Shown one piece after another: positions 28,017 through 36,420 of a stretch of 37,461 bases of DNA (the first letter of the stretch is position 1; the number at the start of each line of letters is the position of its first letter). Below the pieces are notes generated by a model that saw only the letters and a list, made by a program, of their open reading frames with translations, ran no database searches and was not told where the DNA came from. The position numbers and the translations under genes were made by a program. The DNA is from Actinomycetes bacterium (GTDB lineage Bacteria > Actinomycetota > Coriobacteriia > Anaerosomatales > Anaerosomataceae): positions 1 to 37,461 of the forward strand of contig JAJFTE010000087.1 of NCBI GenBank assembly GCA_021373175.1, written 5' to 3'.

Positions 28017-29771
28017 CTACATCACCTCGATTCCGGCGATCTCGTCCGAGATCTGCGCGACCATCTCCTGCATGCGGGCGATGGCGCGGTCGTGGTCCGT
28101 GGTCTTGAGTGTCGCGATCTCTTCGCGCATGGGCAATTGCATGATCTGCCTGAGTGAAACGCCCCGCGACATCGCCTGGGTGGCGGCATCGTAAAACGCG
28201 AGGATGGAACGAAGCAGCCAGTACGCCTTCTTCGGCGGACAGTACGCGTCCACGGGGTCGAATGCGAACTGCTGCAGGAAGTCCTCTCGGAGCATGCGCG
28301 CGACTTCGAGGATGATCTTCTCGGTCTCAGGCAGAGCGTCCGGGCCGACCAGCTGCACGATCTCCTGCAGCTCCGTCTCCTTCTGGAGCAGGAACATCGC
28401 GCGCTCGCGAACGTCCGCCCAATCGTGGGCTACCTCTTCCTCGAACCAGGGGCGAACCTGCCCGAGGAACAGCGTGTACGATTTGGTCCAGGAGATGGCT
28501 GGGAAGTGCCGGCGTTGCGCAAGCGGGGTGTCGAGGGCCCAGAACGCGCCGGTGACTCGAAGCGAGTTCTGCGTCATCGGCTCGGACATGTCGCCGCCAG
28601 GAGGCGAAACGGCGCCTACCATGGTAACCGACCCGACCCGCTCCTCACTGCCGAGGGATGCGCAGCGTCCCGACCGCTCGTAGAACGCCGCGAGACGGGT
28701 CGCGAGATACGCGGGATAGCCTTCCTCGCCTGGCATCTCCTCGAGTCGACCGGAGACCTCGCGGAGCGCCTCGCCCCAGCGAGAGGTGGAGTCGGCCATC
28801 ATCGCGACGTTGTACCCCATGTCGCGGTAGAACTCCGCCAGCGTCACACCTGTATAGATCGAGGCTTCGCGCGCGGCGACGGGCATGTTGGAGGTGTTCG
28901 CCACCAGTACGGTCCGGTCCATCAGTCTGGAACCAGTCCGCGGGTCTTCAAGCTCAGGGAACTCCTTGAGAACCTCGGTCATCTCGTTGCCACGCTCGCC
29001 GCAACCAACGTAGACAATGATATCCACGTCGGCCCACTTAGCCAGCGACTGCTGAGTGACCGTCTTGCCGGTCCCGAATCCGCCCGGGATGATGGCGTTG
29101 CCGCCGAGGGCGATTGGGAAGAACGTGTCGAGGATTCGCATGCCCGTCAGAAACGGGGTGGTCGGATCGAGCTTGCGAGCGTAGGGGCGACCTTGCCGTA
29201 CGGGCCACCACTGGGTCATGCGGACCTCCGTGGTGCCGTCGAGGACCGCGACGACCGTCTGCACGTTATACGATCCTGGAGCCACGATGTTCGTCACTCG
29301 GCCATGGACGCCTGGAGGCACCATCACCTTGTGGAGAACCGTCGGACCTTCTGGAACCGTGCCCACGACGTCGCCGCCGACAAGCTCCTGACCAACCTCG
29401 ACGGTAGGAGTGAACTCCCAAAGTCTCTCGTGATCGAGCGCGGGTACGGTGGTTCCGCGTGCGATGAAGTCGCTGCCCGTCTGGGCTGCGATCACCGGCA
29501 GCGGCCTTTGGATGCCGTCATAGATCGACGACAGCAGGCCAGGGCCCAGCTCAAGCATGAGCGGACCCTCCGTCGACTCGACCGGTTCTCCGACCTTCAG
29601 CCCCGAGGTGTCCTCATAGACCTGGATCGTCGCGTGCGTGCCTTCGAGCCGGATGACCTCGCCCATGAGGCCGGCAGAGCCGACCCTGACGACGTCATAC
29701 ATCTTGATGCCGATCATCCCGTCCGCTACAACGACCGGACCGGTGATCTTGGACAGCGTTCCGAGAATCAT
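28017..29771 (-). CDS. ntpA: V/A-type ATPase catalytic subunit A
   Basis: The catalytic head subunit, 584 aa. The P-loop [12 protein letters not shown] lies near residue 230, followed by [20 protein letters not shown] with the catalytic-site glutamate region, then [27 protein letters not shown], the hallmark of V/A-type A subunits. The extra non-homologous domain between residues 115 and 190 ([20 protein letters not shown]) distinguishes it from F-type beta. The start overlaps the F stop as TGATG, and the stop directly abuts the B start. Confidence 0.97.
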   Translation of the reverse strand: MILGTLSKITGPVVVADGMIGIKMYDVVRVGSAGLMGEVIRLEGTHATIQVYEDTSGLKVGEPVESTEGPLMLELGPGLLSSIYDGIQRPLPVIAAQTGSDFIARGTTVPALDHERLWEFTPTVEVGQELVGGDVVGTVPEGPTVLHKVMVPPGVHGRVTNIVAPGSYNVQTVVAVLDGTTEVRMTQWWPVRQGRPYARKLDPTTPFLTGMRILDTFFPIALGGNAIIPGGFGTGKTVTQQSLAKWADVDIIVYVGCGERGNEMTEVLKEFPELEDPRTGSRLMDRTVLVANTSNMPVAAREASIYTGVTLAEFYRDMGYNVAMMADSTSRWGEALREVSGRLEEMPGEEGYPAYLATRLAAFYERSGRCASLGSEERVGSVTMVGAVSPPGGDMSEPMTQNSLRVTGAFWALDTPLAQRRHFPAISWTKSYTLFLGQVRPWFEEEVAHDWADVRERAMFLLQKETELQEIVQLVGPDALPETEKIILEVARMLREDFLQQFAFDPVDAYCPPKKAYWLLRSILAFYDAATQAMSRGVSLRQIMQLPMREEIATLKTTDHDRAIARMQEMVAQISDEIAGIEVM

Positions 29772-30103
29772 CAGCCTCGCCTCAGTGTGATGTCGAATCC
29801 GATTGCCCGTCGGATCAGGCGTGACAAGTACGCCCTGTGATCCTCATCCGTATGCAGCTTCTCGCGTATCGGAAGTGAGATCACGATTGGCCGGTACGTC
29901 GAGTTGATTTTCTGCTGCGTTCTTTCGTCGATATCGGCCATGAAGGCCTCGTTGACCGCGACGATTCCACTCGAGTCGTCGTCGACCAGTTCGTTCAGGC
30001 GCTTTCGCGCGTCGTCAGGCGAGTCGACAGTGATGACGTCAACACCCGCGAGCCGGAAACCATCGCCCGTGTCGGTATCGGTGAGTACGACGAGCTTATA
30101 CAA
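29771..30103 (-). CDS. ntpG: V/A-type ATPase subunit F
   Basis: A small central-stalk subunit (110 aa; called NtpG in Enterococcus, AtpF in archaeal naming) that binds D and can regulate the rotor. Seen are [20 protein letters not shown], a Rossmann-like alpha/beta start, [20 protein letters not shown] and [11 protein letters not shown] near the C-terminus. It begins 8 bp before the end of C and ends in a TGATG overlap with A. Family assignment rests on position and these motifs together. Confidence 0.9.
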   Translation of the reverse strand: MYKLVVLTDTDTGDGFRLAGVDVITVDSPDDARKRLNELVDDDSSGIVAVNEAFMADIDERTQQKINSTYRPIVISLPIREKLHTDEDHRAYLSRLIRRAIGFDITLRRG

Positions 30104-31187
30104 CGATGAGCTCCTCCCTCATCCGCTCCATGGGCATGTCTACCGAGACACCCTTGACGATGATGCGCAGGTTGGTGACTTCGTTGGACTTCATCCACAG
30201 GTAGCTGATGATGATCCCGACACCAAGCGGATCCCCTCGGCCCGCCGCGAACGCCCGGCGCATAAGGTAATCCTCCAACGCACGCTCGAAGACCGACACC
30301 GATCCGGACTCGATGTACTTGATCGCGACATCCTCCAGGGGGCGCCCGTACGGGGTCCGCTTGAGCCGGTCGTACACCTCGTCCACATCGGACATGCCCG
30401 CCAGGTCGCCGAACAGCCCTTCGGTCACATACATGCCTCCCGGCAAGAAGAACCTGAGGGCATCCTGGTCACCGAGGTCCGCGTTGAGCAACCGCAAACA
30501 GGTGAGCAGGTCAATCGTATCGATCTGGGTGCCAAGGAACCGATGAGCGAGCTGCTGGTTCACACCGCGACCCTTAAGGCGTTTCGTCGCCCACTCCATG
30601 TAGTACTTGTCGAGTGCGAGCTCAAGAACCGCGAGGTTCCCGCTCTCGATGTACTCGGGCATCGCCGCACGAAGCGGCACCGCGAACGGCAGCTTCCACG
30701 TCGCGAGCGTGTCCACCACACCCTTCACATTCTGCTGACGCGCGAGCTCATCGAGGTCGATCTGTGTCAGCTGCGCCACGGCGATCATGCTATCCACGAT
30801 CTCTTCAGCCGACAGGTTCATGTGACGGCCACGGATGACCGTCTTGATGTTGAACAGGTCCCATCTGCCGAGCAGCGCACCGAGCATCGCAAGCGACTCG
30901 TCGTTCACGAGCGAGAGCACCGTGCGGAACGTGCGGACCATGTTGTCCTTGAGGGCCAGGTCGATCTGTCCGGCGGTGTGACCGTGCAGCAACCGCTCCT
31001 CAAGATCTGGAGCGTACTCCGTCTCCATGAGACTCGTGATGATCCCGCCCAGGTCCTTAGCCTGCATCAGGCCGTCCAGGAACGACTGCTTCAGCAGTCG
31101 CGAACGCATACCCCGGACACGAGCGTTGGAGTAGCCGTAGTCCTTCTTGGACGCGCCCACACGCCTCATGGTCGTCGTGCTGCTCAT
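30096..31187 (-). CDS. ntpC: V/A-type ATPase subunit C (ring-to-stalk connector, d-like)
   Basis: Subunit C is the funnel-shaped socket (equivalent to eukaryotic subunit d) joining the central stalk to the membrane ring. The 363-aa protein is mostly helical; DYGYSNARVRGMRSRLLKQS at the N-terminus and the repeated helical segments with YIESGN and KYIESGSVSVFERALEDYL fit the AC39 family. Its ATG overlaps the E stop (ATGA). The second Met at residue 7 is a possible start, but the coupled one is preferred. Confidence 0.92.
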   Translation of the reverse strand: MSSTTTMRRVGASKKDYGYSNARVRGMRSRLLKQSFLDGLMQAKDLGGIITSLMETEYAPDLEERLLHGHTAGQIDLALKDNMVRTFRTVLSLVNDESLAMLGALLGRWDLFNIKTVIRGRHMNLSAEEIVDSMIAVAQLTQIDLDELARQQNVKGVVDTLATWKLPFAVPLRAAMPEYIESGNLAVLELALDKYYMEWATKRLKGRGVNQQLAHRFLGTQIDTIDLLTCLRLLNADLGDQDALRFFLPGGMYVTEGLFGDLAGMSDVDEVYDRLKRTPYGRPLEDVAIKYIESGSVSVFERALEDYLMRRAFAAGRGDPLGVGIIISYLWMKSNEVTNLRIIVKGVSVDMPMERMREELIVV

Positions 31188-31762
31188 TGGTTCAGAATCT
31201 CCGCCACGCGAGCCTGCGCGAGCGTACGTACCTTTGCGGTTCTCGACTCGAACGTGTTGCGGCGAGTGATCCTCCCGCCGTGCGTGGTGACTGTCAATCC
31301 GCCAACGAACTCAGCATCCGGGTGCACCGTGCAGCGGGCGCCAAGCGTCGCGACCACCTTCTCAGCCAGCGCAGCGTCGGCGGGATCCACGTGGACATCG
31401 CAGTCGCCGCCGATGCCGGTGAGGCTCTCCTTGGCGAGTGCTGTCAACACCGTCTCATACGCTGCCGTGCCTCGCAGCTTCCCAAGCTTGACGAGCGCGT
31501 CAGCGAAGACCTGGTCGATGGCGCGGTCGCGCACACCAGCAAGCGCTCTCTTGTTCTCGATCCGCGCGGCGTTGAGCGTCTTGCCCGCCTTCGCCTTCAC
31601 GAGCTCCTCGACGGCGGCAAGCTTCTGCGCCTTGATGCGGTCCGCCTCACGGCGGGCCTCCGCCTTGATGGAAGCAGCCTGCGCTTCTGCCACCCTGAGG
31701 ATCTCGCTGCACTCCGCGTCAGCTTGTTCTTCCAAAGCTCGGAAGATGTCCTCTATCGCCAT
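31184..31762 (-). CDS. ntpE: V/A-type ATPase subunit E (peripheral stalk)
   Basis: A 192-aa peripheral-stalk protein pairing with the H/G-type subunit. The first 100 residues form a charged coiled coil (EEQADAECSEILRVAEAQAA and further repeats rich in Ala/Glu/Lys), followed by a compact C-terminal domain containing HPDAEFVGGLTVTTHGGRI, which matches the GGL(V/T)...DGR pattern of E subunits. It starts 50 bp after K and overlaps C by ATGA. Confidence 0.9.
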   Translation of the reverse strand: MAIEDIFRALEEQADAECSEILRVAEAQAASIKAEARREADRIKAQKLAAVEELVKAKAGKTLNAARIENKRALAGVRDRAIDQVFADALVKLGKLRGTAAYETVLTALAKESLTGIGGDCDVHVDPADAALAEKVVATLGARCTVHPDAEFVGGLTVTTHGGRITRRNTFESRTAKVRTLAQARVAEILNQ

Positions 31763-31811
31763 GACCGATCCTTCCCCACGTTTTGCTCGTCGGACGGTTC
31801 CTTCGTCAGAA

Positions 31812-32138
31812 CTACGCGGCGTTGATCATGAAGGCGATAACGAAGCCAAGAAGGACGATGATCTCTGGCAGTGCCTGCAGAACGATGATGTACGTGGCAG
31901 CCTCGGGACGCTCGGCCAACGTGCCGGCGCCTGCGGAGCCGATCTTCGCCTGCGCGTAGCCGGCGCTTAAGGCCGATACGCTCATAGCGATCGCGGCAGC
32001 CACAGCCTTGCCGATGGTCGCGCGGTAGTCTGGGGCGGCCGCAGGCGCGGAACCCTGTGCCAGAGCCATAGCCGGGACGACCATTGCAGTGACGAATGCA
32101 CTGCCGAACACCATCTTTGCGAGCTTGTTCGTGATCAT
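31812..32138 (-). CDS. ntpK: V/A-type ATPase subunit K (proteolipid ring)
   Basis: The ion-carrying ring subunit. Only 108 aa: an N-terminal hydrophobic segment with AMALAQG that resembles a cleavable signal, then one helical hairpin (helix 1 about residues 43-65, helix 2 about 82-106). Helix 2 carries a single membrane carboxylate, E92, in LQALPEIIVLLGF, with Q88 one turn before. Enterococcus-type NtpK is a duplicated four-helix protein, so this ring keeps one carboxylate per hairpin, as in F-type and many archaeal rings. Ion choice (H+ or Na+) cannot be settled by eye. GGAGGTGA precedes the ATG, which overlaps the I stop. Confidence 0.92.
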   Translation of the reverse strand: MITNKLAKMVFGSAFVTAMVVPAMALAQGSAPAAAPDYRATIGKAVAAAIAMSVSALSAGYAQAKIGSAGAGTLAERPEAATYIIVLQALPEIIVLLGFVIAFMINAA

Positions 32139-34108
32139 GCGCTCTTTTCACCTCCGGTTTTGTGGAACGGCTTGTACTGCTCCTTGCCTGCCTCGTAAAA
32201 CTTCCCGAAGAACTCCAGGAAGTTAAGACGCAACGCGTGGATGTTCGGGCTGAACGATGAGAGCATGATGTTCAGGCTGTGAAGGACGATGCCGATCAGT
32301 CCGCCAGCAAGCCATCCCATCTGAATAACAAGAGCATTGACCGCATCGGCGAAGATAGCGCCTGCAACGCCGACAGCCATGATTCGGATGTAGCTTGCGA
32401 TGTGGGAGACCGTCTCAAGCGTTTCGACGGCACCCATGATCGACCCGTACCGTACGGCCACGAGAATGCCGGCGAGCAGCACCAGCGCACCGACGATCTG
32501 GATGACCGGGCCGAGCGGCCCCTGCGCGACGGCGGGCAGCATGGCCATACCGAGAATGCCGGCACCCGCAATGAACCCGAGCAGGCCGCCCTTCATCTTC
32601 GCGTGCTTCAGCTGCTTGGTCCTGACGCCGTTCATCACACCGAGCACCAGGCCGTAGACGATCTGGACGACCCCGACGCCGATCGCGATACCGATCAGCG
32701 GAACGATCAGTTCTGTTCGCTTGAACGGCAGCACGATGCCAAAGACATTGATGGGCCTGATCAGGTGGAGCAGCTCAAGCGTGTTCCCGAAGAACTCGCC
32801 GTAGAAGAAGCCGACGATAATGGCCATGGTCGCCGCAGGCCCGAGGATCGAGGTCGCGATCTGGATGAAGTCCTTGTCTTTGAACCTGTTCCTCAGCCAC
32901 AGCACCAGGGTGAGCATGACGAGGCCGTAGCCGATGTCACCTACGATGAGGCCGAAGATCAGTGGGTAGAAGACCGCGACGATGGTGGTGGGGTCGATCG
33001 TGCCGTACTTCGGCAGACCGCCGCCGAGCAGACCGAGCAGGTTCTGATACGGCTCGACTATCTTGGCGTTCTTCAGCGCCACCGGGACCTCTTCATACTC
33101 GTGCTCATCGAGTTCCACCTGGTTGACGATAACGTCAGTGCCGAAGTGCTCGACGATCGTCTGACGCAGGTTCTTGACGGCCGCGACCGGCAACCAGCCG
33201 GTGATCACGAACGCGTACTCCGTTTGCCCGAACTTCGGGATCGCGCTGATCTCCTCGACCTTGTCCGAGAGGACCTCCTGGATGGTCGAGAGCCTCACGT
33301 ACCACTTAACCGACATATCGTGCAGCTCGTTACGAATCTCCTCGAGACGCTTTGGAAGCGTTTCGCGACGCTCTTTGAGATGGTCGTATGCGACATCGAA
33401 CGGCATGTCCTGAAATTCGGAGGGCAGACGGATCTGGTTCACGTTCTCCATCGCAAGGAACTTGTGCACACCGTCCGAGAACTTGCGCGCGAACACCACG
33501 ATCACTGCGGTCGTATCTTCATCGACGTCGGTAGAAACGATCTCGCACTGACTCTTGGTGATCTCGTCGAGTTCCTTCTTGAGCTCTTCAAGCGCGCCCT
33601 TATACCGGCGCTCAACAAGCAGGGCCACCGAGTCATACGTCCCGGTCGTCACGATCTGCTTGGCGAGCGGCTGGATCTTGTGGAGGATAGGCTCATAGCG
33701 AGCGAGGAGTGCGAGTTCCGCTTCCATCGACGACTGAGCTTGCGCCAGGTTCGAGGTGCGATCCTCCACCTGCTCGATGACCTCGGTCACTTCCTGCGCA
33801 AGCTCTCGGCTGTCCATGCTCCATAGCTGAAGATACTGCTTCTGCCGTTCGACCTCGTCGACAGCCCCAGACGGGAGATGCAGCGCCTTGACGATCGAGC
33901 GCAGACGCAGGAGAAGATCCTCCATACGCTCCTTCTCGGCTGCCTGGTTCTCGACGACTTCCATCTGGTCGAGCGGGATCTCGCCTGTGCTGATCTTCTT
34001 CGAGAGGTCTTCGATGTGCAGCGTCCCGATGTCATGCAGCAAGCTCACGACATCATAGAAGCGGTTCTTCGGCCCGATCATCTCGACCTTGGCCATTGGG
34101 ACCAACAT
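32135..34108 (-). CDS. ntpI: V/A-type ATPase subunit I (membrane stator, a-like)
   Basis: The 657-aa stator that forms the ion half-channels. The N-terminal half is cytoplasmic coiled coil and two globular lobes (LHDIGTLHIEDLSKK, AFVITGWLPVAAVKNLRQT). The C-terminal half begins with YGTIDPTTIVAVFYPLIFGL and has seven to eight transmembrane helices. The essential arginine is in the SYIRIMAVGVAGAIFADAVN segment. The ATG at 34108 is chosen over the Met at residue 5 because GGGGAGGG precedes it at suitable distance. It ends in an ATGA overlap with K. Confidence 0.95.
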   Translation of the reverse strand: MLVPMAKVEMIGPKNRFYDVVSLLHDIGTLHIEDLSKKISTGEIPLDQMEVVENQAAEKERMEDLLLRLRSIVKALHLPSGAVDEVERQKQYLQLWSMDSRELAQEVTEVIEQVEDRTSNLAQAQSSMEAELALLARYEPILHKIQPLAKQIVTTGTYDSVALLVERRYKGALEELKKELDEITKSQCEIVSTDVDEDTTAVIVVFARKFSDGVHKFLAMENVNQIRLPSEFQDMPFDVAYDHLKERRETLPKRLEEIRNELHDMSVKWYVRLSTIQEVLSDKVEEISAIPKFGQTEYAFVITGWLPVAAVKNLRQTIVEHFGTDVIVNQVELDEHEYEEVPVALKNAKIVEPYQNLLGLLGGGLPKYGTIDPTTIVAVFYPLIFGLIVGDIGYGLVMLTLVLWLRNRFKDKDFIQIATSILGPAATMAIIVGFFYGEFFGNTLELLHLIRPINVFGIVLPFKRTELIVPLIGIAIGVGVVQIVYGLVLGVMNGVRTKQLKHAKMKGGLLGFIAGAGILGMAMLPAVAQGPLGPVIQIVGALVLLAGILVAVRYGSIMGAVETLETVSHIASYIRIMAVGVAGAIFADAVNALVIQMGWLAGGLIGIVLHSLNIMLSSFSPNIHALRLNFLEFFGKFYEAGKEQYKPFHKTGGEKSA

Positions 34109-34156
34109 GCCTGAACCCTCCCCCCTTGTACGGGTACGATACGTACAGGAAGAACG

Positions 34157-34525
34157 TCAGACCGAGGTCACCATGGACACGACCGCGTCCACCGCCTCGG
34201 AGTGCCGCTTATCCAACCGATTCTTGAGAGCGTCGGCATCGACTGTGATCTGCTCGCGCAGCTTGGCCGCCTCACTCTCCGCTCCGGCGATCGACGACTC
34301 CGCATACAGCTTGGCCGCCTTGTCAGCATCCGTCTCGGCGGTGCGAAGCATGTCGGTGGCCGCCCGGCGCGCGTCGGCCACGATCTTCTCGGATTGGGTC
34401 TTCGCTGCAAGGACGCGACCGGAGATCTCGATCTCCTTCTCGCGAATCTGATACAGTGGCGAGTTTGCGTCCTTGTTGACCACGTCCTGATGGAATCGAA
34501 TCTCCTCCAGAACCTTCTCGTCCAT
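34157..34525 (-). CDS. ntpF: V/A-type ATPase subunit H (peripheral stalk, G/F-like)
   Basis: First gene of the ATPase operon; 122 aa of nearly continuous charged coiled coil (KEIEISGRVLAAKTQSEKIV, then ADARRAATDMLRTAETDADK and KLREQITVDADALKNRL), as in the H (NtpF/AhaH) subunit that pairs with E in the peripheral stalk. AAGGAG at 6 nt decides the ATG at 34525. The frame is open further upstream, but those residues are basic and unlike the family. Its position just before I is the classic NtpF-I-K-E-C-G-A-B-D order. Confidence 0.85.
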   Translation of the reverse strand: MDEKVLEEIRFHQDVVNKDANSPLYQIREKEIEISGRVLAAKTQSEKIVADARRAATDMLRTAETDADKAAKLYAESSIAGAESEAAKLREQITVDADALKNRLDKRHSEAVDAVVSMVTSV

Positions 34526-34760
34526 GGACCTCTCCTTCATCCGGTGCTCTTGCAAGTCCGATCCGGACGCCGTTTCGGAATCGATCAGGACCGCTGGTGA
34601 CCGGCACGGCTCGTGACGGTCTTGCCTATCCACACGAACCAACGACGCTCGACGTCTTCGCATCGGTGATAGTTGGCTTTTTCGCCGTAGGCTGACGGGT
34701 TTCCTGCAAGGAAACGCGAATTTTGTGGGAGAACCGCGTCGTTGATCTCCCCCGAAGGCT
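34526..34760 (-). promoter_or_regulatory. Leader region of the ATPase operon
   Basis: The 235 bp between alr and the H subunit hold no convincing gene. No good sigma-A promoter could be picked. The clearest feature is copy A of the conserved motif near its upstream end. GTTTCC/GGAAAC (34699-34704 and 34710-34715) could pair as a 6-bp hairpin that would compete with the stem of the motif. The long leader ahead of a costly operon suggests regulation at RNA level, which is inference. Confidence 0.4.
34680..34711 (-). promoter_or_regulatory. Conserved leader motif, copy A (upstream of the ATPase operon)
   Basis: On the - strand, CCTTGCAGGAAACC begins at 34711 and is identical over 14 bases to copy B at 25310. 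Then comes a stem CCGT (34698-34695)/ACGG (34688-34685) with loop CAGCCT, followed by CGAAA (34684-34680). Copy B has CCGC/GCGG and the same CGAAA. The orientation matches the downstream operon, about 155 nt before its first ATG. Its CCCGTCAGCC part recalls the 3' side of c-di-AMP (ydaO-type) riboswitches, but the other required blocks of that class are missing. Confidence 0.5.
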
Positions 34761-35879
34761 CTAAACCAGCACCCGGTCCATTCGCAGCGCGAAACCACAG
34801 GCGAGCTCGTAGTTGATCGTGCCCGCACGCTCGGCCGGTTCGTCCATGACGATTCGCTCGGCACCCTGGGATCCGACGAGAACCACTTCGTCGCCCGCAG
34901 TCACGCCGAGGCGATCCGGCACCTCTACCATGAGTTGGTCCATGCAGATGCGACCCACCTGGCGACATCTGACGCCACGGATGAGGACCTCCATGGCGTT
35001 GGAGAGCGCCCGGTGGACGCCGTCGGCGTATCCGATCGGCACGGTCGCGATCGTGGTGGGGCCGCTGGCGTGATACGTGAACCCGTACGACACGCCTTCA
35101 CCGAGCCCGATCCGCTTGACGAGCGCGACCCGCGCCTTGACCGACATCGCCGGAATCAGCTCCACCCGAGCGCGCGTGGATGGCGCCGGATCAAGGCCGT
35201 AGATCGCGATGCCGCAGCGCACCAGGTCCAGATGCGTCTCCGGATGCAAGATAGTCGCCGCGCTGTTGGCGGCATGGATGATCGCGGGCCGCACTCCCTC
35301 GGTACGCATCCTGCCGATGGCGCGTCCGAACCGTTCGACCTGGCTGTCGAACTCCCAGTCGCCCGGCACATCGGCAGTTGCGAAGTGCGTGAAAGCGCCT
35401 TCCATCTTGAGACCCGGCAAGCCCTTCAGCCATGCCGCCACGTCGTGGGCCTCCTCGGCAGGCACGCCGATGCGGTTCATGCCCGAGTCGATCTTCAGGT
35501 GATACGGGACCGTCACGTCGGCCAGCATCGCCGAGCGGCTGAGCGCGATCGCGAACTCGCGTGAGTACAGCGTCGGGACGATCCGCTGCTCGATGACGAG
35601 CCCCACGCCCGGCACCGGAGGCTCGCTCAGAATATGCAGCGGTGCCGAGACGCCACCGTCGCGGAGCGCGACGGCCTCCTCAAGCGTGGCGACGCCGATG
35701 CGATCCGCGCCACCCACGAGCGCCGCATTCGCGGCGACGAGCGCACCGTGACCGTAACCATCGGCCTTCACGACCGCCATGAACGCGGTCCCCGGCTTCG
35801 TCAGCGCCTTGAGGGTCCGGACGTTGCGGGTGATAGCGGCAGCGTCGATCTCGACCCACGCGTAGCGCCGGTACGTCAT
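34761..35879 (-). CDS. alr: Alanine racemase
   Basis: A PLP enzyme converting L-alanine to D-alanine for peptidoglycan. The 372 aa show the Schiff-base lysine K38 in FMAVVKADGYGHGA, the barrel strand HLKIDSGMNRIGV, FTHFATAD, IHAANSAATI, and the catalytic tyrosine segment VSYGFTYHASGPTTIATVPIGYADG read over about residues 265-289. The C-terminal beta domain with RVGRICMDQLMVEVPD-type sequence is present (CRQVGRICMDQLMVEV). It starts 3 bp after the CBS gene, with GGAGAG upstream. The nnr-alr neighbourhood is widespread in Gram-positive genomes. Confidence 0.96.
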   Translation of the reverse strand: MTYRRYAWVEIDAAAITRNVRTLKALTKPGTAFMAVVKADGYGHGALVAANAALVGGADRIGVATLEEAVALRDGGVSAPLHILSEPPVPGVGLVIEQRIVPTLYSREFAIALSRSAMLADVTVPYHLKIDSGMNRIGVPAEEAHDVAAWLKGLPGLKMEGAFTHFATADVPGDWEFDSQVERFGRAIGRMRTEGVRPAIIHAANSAATILHPETHLDLVRCGIAIYGLDPAPSTRARVELIPAMSVKARVALVKRIGLGEGVSYGFTYHASGPTTIATVPIGYADGVHRALSNAMEVLIRGVRCRQVGRICMDQLMVEVPDRLGVTAGDEVVLVGSQGAERIVMDEPAERAGTINYELACGFALRMDRVLV

Positions 35880-35882
35880 CGG

Positions 35883-36341
35883 CTACTCTCCGGCGATCAG
35901 CGAACGCACGATGTCGGACTTGCTGACGATGCCCACCAGCTTCTCGCCGTCGAGCACCGGCACGCGACTGACGTCGCGATCGACCATCAGGGTAGCGACA
36001 TCCTCGACCGTCGTGGCGGCCTGAACGACGACCGGCTCGACAGTCATGACATCGGCCACCTTCGCGCCGACGGCTTTCTTGAGCTCGTTCTCAAAGCGCG
36101 CCGTGGCGGGCGGGTACATGATGAAGCCGTCCAGCAGTTGAATATACGTGGGAAACTCCATCTTGACGTCCTGCATGATGAGATCGCCTTCGGTCACGAT
36201 GCCAATGAGCTTCTCGTCCTCCACAACAGGCAGCGCGCCCACGTGCTTTTCGACCATCAGCTTTGCCGCGTCGGTCACCGTGAGCTCGCGCGTCACCGAG
36301 ACCGGTTCGGGCGTCATGATATCGCGTGCGGTAAGTCCCAT
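35883..36341 (-). CDS. Twin CBS-domain protein
   Basis: A 152-aa protein consisting of two CBS motifs (about residues 7-55 and 92-150) and little else. Seen are ARDIMTPEPVSVTRELTVTD, then GALPVVEDEKLIGIVTEGDL and, in the second domain, VADVMTVEPVVVQAATTVED with VSRVPVLDGEKLVGIVSKSD. CBS pairs bind adenine nucleotides and act as energy sensors; here no effector domain is attached. GGAGG precedes the ATG. It is cotranscribed with alr from the small gap, and its partner is unknown. Confidence 0.9.
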   Translation of the reverse strand: MGLTARDIMTPEPVSVTRELTVTDAAKLMVEKHVGALPVVEDEKLIGIVTEGDLIMQDVKMEFPTYIQLLDGFIMYPPATARFENELKKAVGAKVADVMTVEPVVVQAATTVEDVATLMVDRDVSRVPVLDGEKLVGIVSKSDIVRSLIAGE

Positions 36342-36359
36342 GGTTCCTCCAAGCGTCGA

Positions 36360-36398
36360 CCGGCCCGTGGCCGGAGTGTCGTCCCTACTGAGATTCTA
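36360..36398 (-). promoter_or_regulatory. Candidate promoter and leader hairpin of the CBS-alr pair
   Basis: TAGAAT on the - strand (36398-36393) is a good -10, without a clear -35. Between it and the CBS start, CCGGCC (36360-36365) and GGCCGG (36369-36374) make a perfect 6-bp stem with a 3-nt loop in the would-be leader. It could equally be the terminator of the preceding NAD(P)HX gene. Confidence 0.4.
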
Positions 36399-36420
36399 CC
36401 CGACCACGCGAAGGGCTGCG

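Noticed and set aside
29904-31970. 688-codon open frame on the + strand opposite ATPase genes
   Set aside because: It is the antisense of the well-supported F, C and E subunits; high GC keeps such frames open, and the translation has no family features.
34526-34666. N-terminal extension of ATPase subunit H from an upstream in-frame ATG
   Set aside because: The additional residues are Arg-rich and unlike the family, and AAGGAG directly supports the ATG at 34525.
34680-34711. Motif copy A as a c-di-GMP (GEMM-I) or c-di-AMP (ydaO) riboswitch
   Set aside because: The GGGCAAACC and GACGCAAAGCC blocks of GEMM-I are absent, and only a short CCGTCAGC piece recalls ydaO; the rest of either fold is missing.
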